12,878 bases of DNA from DASTGO01 sp035719045 (GTDB lineage: Bacteria; Actinomycetota; Actinomycetes; Actinomycetales; Kineosporiaceae), in NCBI GenBank assembly GCA_035719045.1, contig DASTGO010000221.1, positions 1-12,878 on the forward strand, written 5' to 3'. The translations under genes were made by a program, and so were the position numbers. The notes under the pieces were generated by a model. That model saw only the letters and a program-made list of their open reading frames with translations. It was not told the origin of the DNA and searched no databases. Below are positions 12,014-12,878 of this stretch, one piece after another (position 1 is the first letter of the stretch; each line of letters begins with the position of its first letter).

Positions 12014-12211
12014 CTTCCTCCGCGAGGCCCATTTCGCCGCGCCTGGACCGACCTCGCCTGGCAGCCTCGAACCACCGGGCACCACGTCGCCCGGCGCGAG
12101 CAGCTCGCCCACCTCATGACGGCTGGAAACGTCTCCAGGAGAGAGAGTCTCCGGCGCGGGCTGGGCCGCACGCATCGTCGCAACGCACCCGTGTCGGAGG
12201 TTTCTGTCGTG

Positions 12212-12878
12212 ATGTCTGCTGCCCGTGGGGGCCGTTCCCGTTCCCTGCTGGCTGTTCCCGTTCTCGGGTTGGCCCTGGCGGTCAGTGCCTGTGGTGGTGC
12301 CTCGGGCGGCGGGGGTGGCGCGACGACGTCCGGGACGTCCTCCGGGTCCTCCGGCATGTCGAGCAGTGGCTCGATGCCCGGGATGTCCAGCGGGCAGTCG
12401 ATGCCGAGCATGACCAGCTACCCGCCGGTCACACCCGGCCCGTCCGCGACGGGCGCGCACAACGCGGCCGACGTCGCCTTTGCGAGCGGCATGATCCCCC
12501 ATCACGGGCAGGCCGTGGTGATGAGCGACCTGCTGCTCGCCCGCAGCGGCAACGCCGAGGTGAAGGGCCTCGCCCAGCGGATCAAGCAGGAGCAGACCCC
12601 GGAGATCACCGCGTTGGCCGGCTGGCTGAAGGGCTGGGGCAGCACCGTCCCCAACCCGTACGCCGTGATGGACGACCAGATGGCCGGGATGGGTCAGGGC
12701 GGCATGATGAGCAACGCCCAGATGCGGCAGCTGGAGTCCGCCATGGGGACTGGCGCGGACAAGGTCTTCCTGACCCTGATGCCCGAACACCACCAGGGCG
12801 CGATCGACATGGCGAAGACCGAACTGGCCAAGGGCGTCAATCCCGAGGCCCGGAAGCTGGCAGAGTCGATCATCACCA
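12212..12878 (+). CDS. DUF305 lipoprotein, Met/His-rich (3' end cut by window)
   Basis: 222 codons are visible and the frame is still open at the window end. A lipoprotein signal peptide (1-27, lipobox AVSAC, Cys27) is followed by a Ser/Gly/Met-rich linker (about 31-70, SMPGM repeats like those in the oxidase) and a DUF305 domain with two His-His motifs, SGMIPHHGQAVVM (92-104) and MPEHHQGAIDMA (190-201). DUF305 proteins are small four-helix, ferritin-like folds often linked to copper resistance; the HH and Met residues are probable metal ligands. GGAGG lies at 12196-12200, so GTG at 12209 (eight-base spacing) is an equally good start, one codon longer. The frame is open back to an ATG at 12008 in box D, but the signal peptide argues for the short form. 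Box D upstream suggests copper induction. Confidence 0.9.
   Translation, partial: MSAARGGRSRSLLAVPVLGLALAVSACGGASGGGGGATTSGTSSGSSGMSSSGSMPGMSSGQSMPSMTSYPPVTPGPSATGAHNAADVAFASGMIPHHGQAVVMSDLLLARSGNAEVKGLAQRIKQEQTPEITALAGWLKGWGSTVPNPYAVMDDQMAGMGQGGMMSNAQMRQLESAMGTGADKVFLTLMPEHHQGAIDMAKTELAKGVNPEARKLAESIIT

Larger units (their letters stand above)
11616..12211. promoter_or_regulatory. Long non-coding stretch between OsmC and DUF305 genes
   Basis: This divergent region of almost 600 bases has no confident gene. It holds the inverted repeat CATGTA-N8-TACATG (11712-11731), an isolated AGGAGG (11782-11787), a doubtful small reading frame (11812-12000), box D (11998-12013), a hairpin CCGGGC-N8-GCCCGG (12075-12094) and a small hairpin TCTCC-A-GGAGA (12132-12142). 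The last two would lie in the leader of the DUF305 transcript. Confidence 0.55.

Noticed and set aside
12008..12211. Longer DUF305 start at ATG 12008
   Set aside because: It would place 68 residues before a good lipoprotein signal peptide, and the ATG lies inside box D.
1..12878. CRISPR array, tRNA, rRNA, IS element or integrase
   Set aside because: I looked for regular spaced repeats, tRNA-like arms, transposase motifs and terminal inverted repeats and saw none; the repeated TGAAG boxes are dispersed operator-like sites.

Overview
The window is high-GC DNA with strong G/C preference at third codon positions, GTG starts and GGAGG-type ribosome binding sites. It encodes a Tat-exported lipoprotein and actinobacterial-style families (YibE/F, DUF3105, DUF305, CcdA-like). 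This points to an actinomycete chromosome or large replicon; I cannot name the genus. Almost every gene fits one theme: defence against copper, and thiol/disulfide chemistry in the cell envelope.

Layout. (1) 1-1194, minus strand: the 5' part of a copper P1B-type ATPase gene (copA, cut by the window edge), preceded by an ICMT-like membrane methyltransferase gene. (2) 1195-1563: a control region with two perfect TGAAG-N6-TGAAG boxes. (3) 1564-2940, plus strand: a YibE/F membrane protein, ending at a hairpin shared with the convergent operon. (4) 7331-3084, minus strand: a glutaredoxin-like protein, a CcdA-like membrane protein and a membrane-anchored redoxin in a tightly packed operon, then a strong hairpin, a Tat/lipoprotein multicopper oxidase, and a small SHOCT membrane protein. 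(5) 7480-9475, plus strand: an OmpR-type response regulator and histidine kinase (CopRS type), divergent from operon 4 and sharing a promoter region that contains a third box. (6) 9599-10222: a DUF3105 membrane-anchored protein. (7) 10404-11045: a soluble SAM methyltransferase resembling METTL7/TMT1 thiol methyltransferases, convergent with (8) an OsmC-family protein (11615-11112) across a long hairpin. (9) 11616-12211: a 593-base stretch without a confident gene, holding an inverted repeat and a fourth box. (10) 12212 to the end: a DUF305 lipoprotein, truncated by the window.

The main result of the hunt is the repeated direct repeat TGAAG-N6-TGAAG (11-bp period). It occurs four times perfectly in 12.9 kb, always intergenic. 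It matches, from memory, the CopR box described in Corynebacterium glutamicum (TGAAGATTT-N2-TGAAGATTT). This ties the dispersed genes into one proposed copper-responsive regulon that also controls its own two-component system. The regulon would join cytosolic copper export (CopA), periplasmic Cu(I) oxidation (the oxidase), Met/His-rich surface proteins (DUF305) and a thiol relay across the membrane (glutaredoxin, CcdA-like, redoxin). Less understood partners are YibE/F, the SHOCT protein and two methyltransferases. No tRNA, rRNA, CRISPR array, transposase or IS end was seen.
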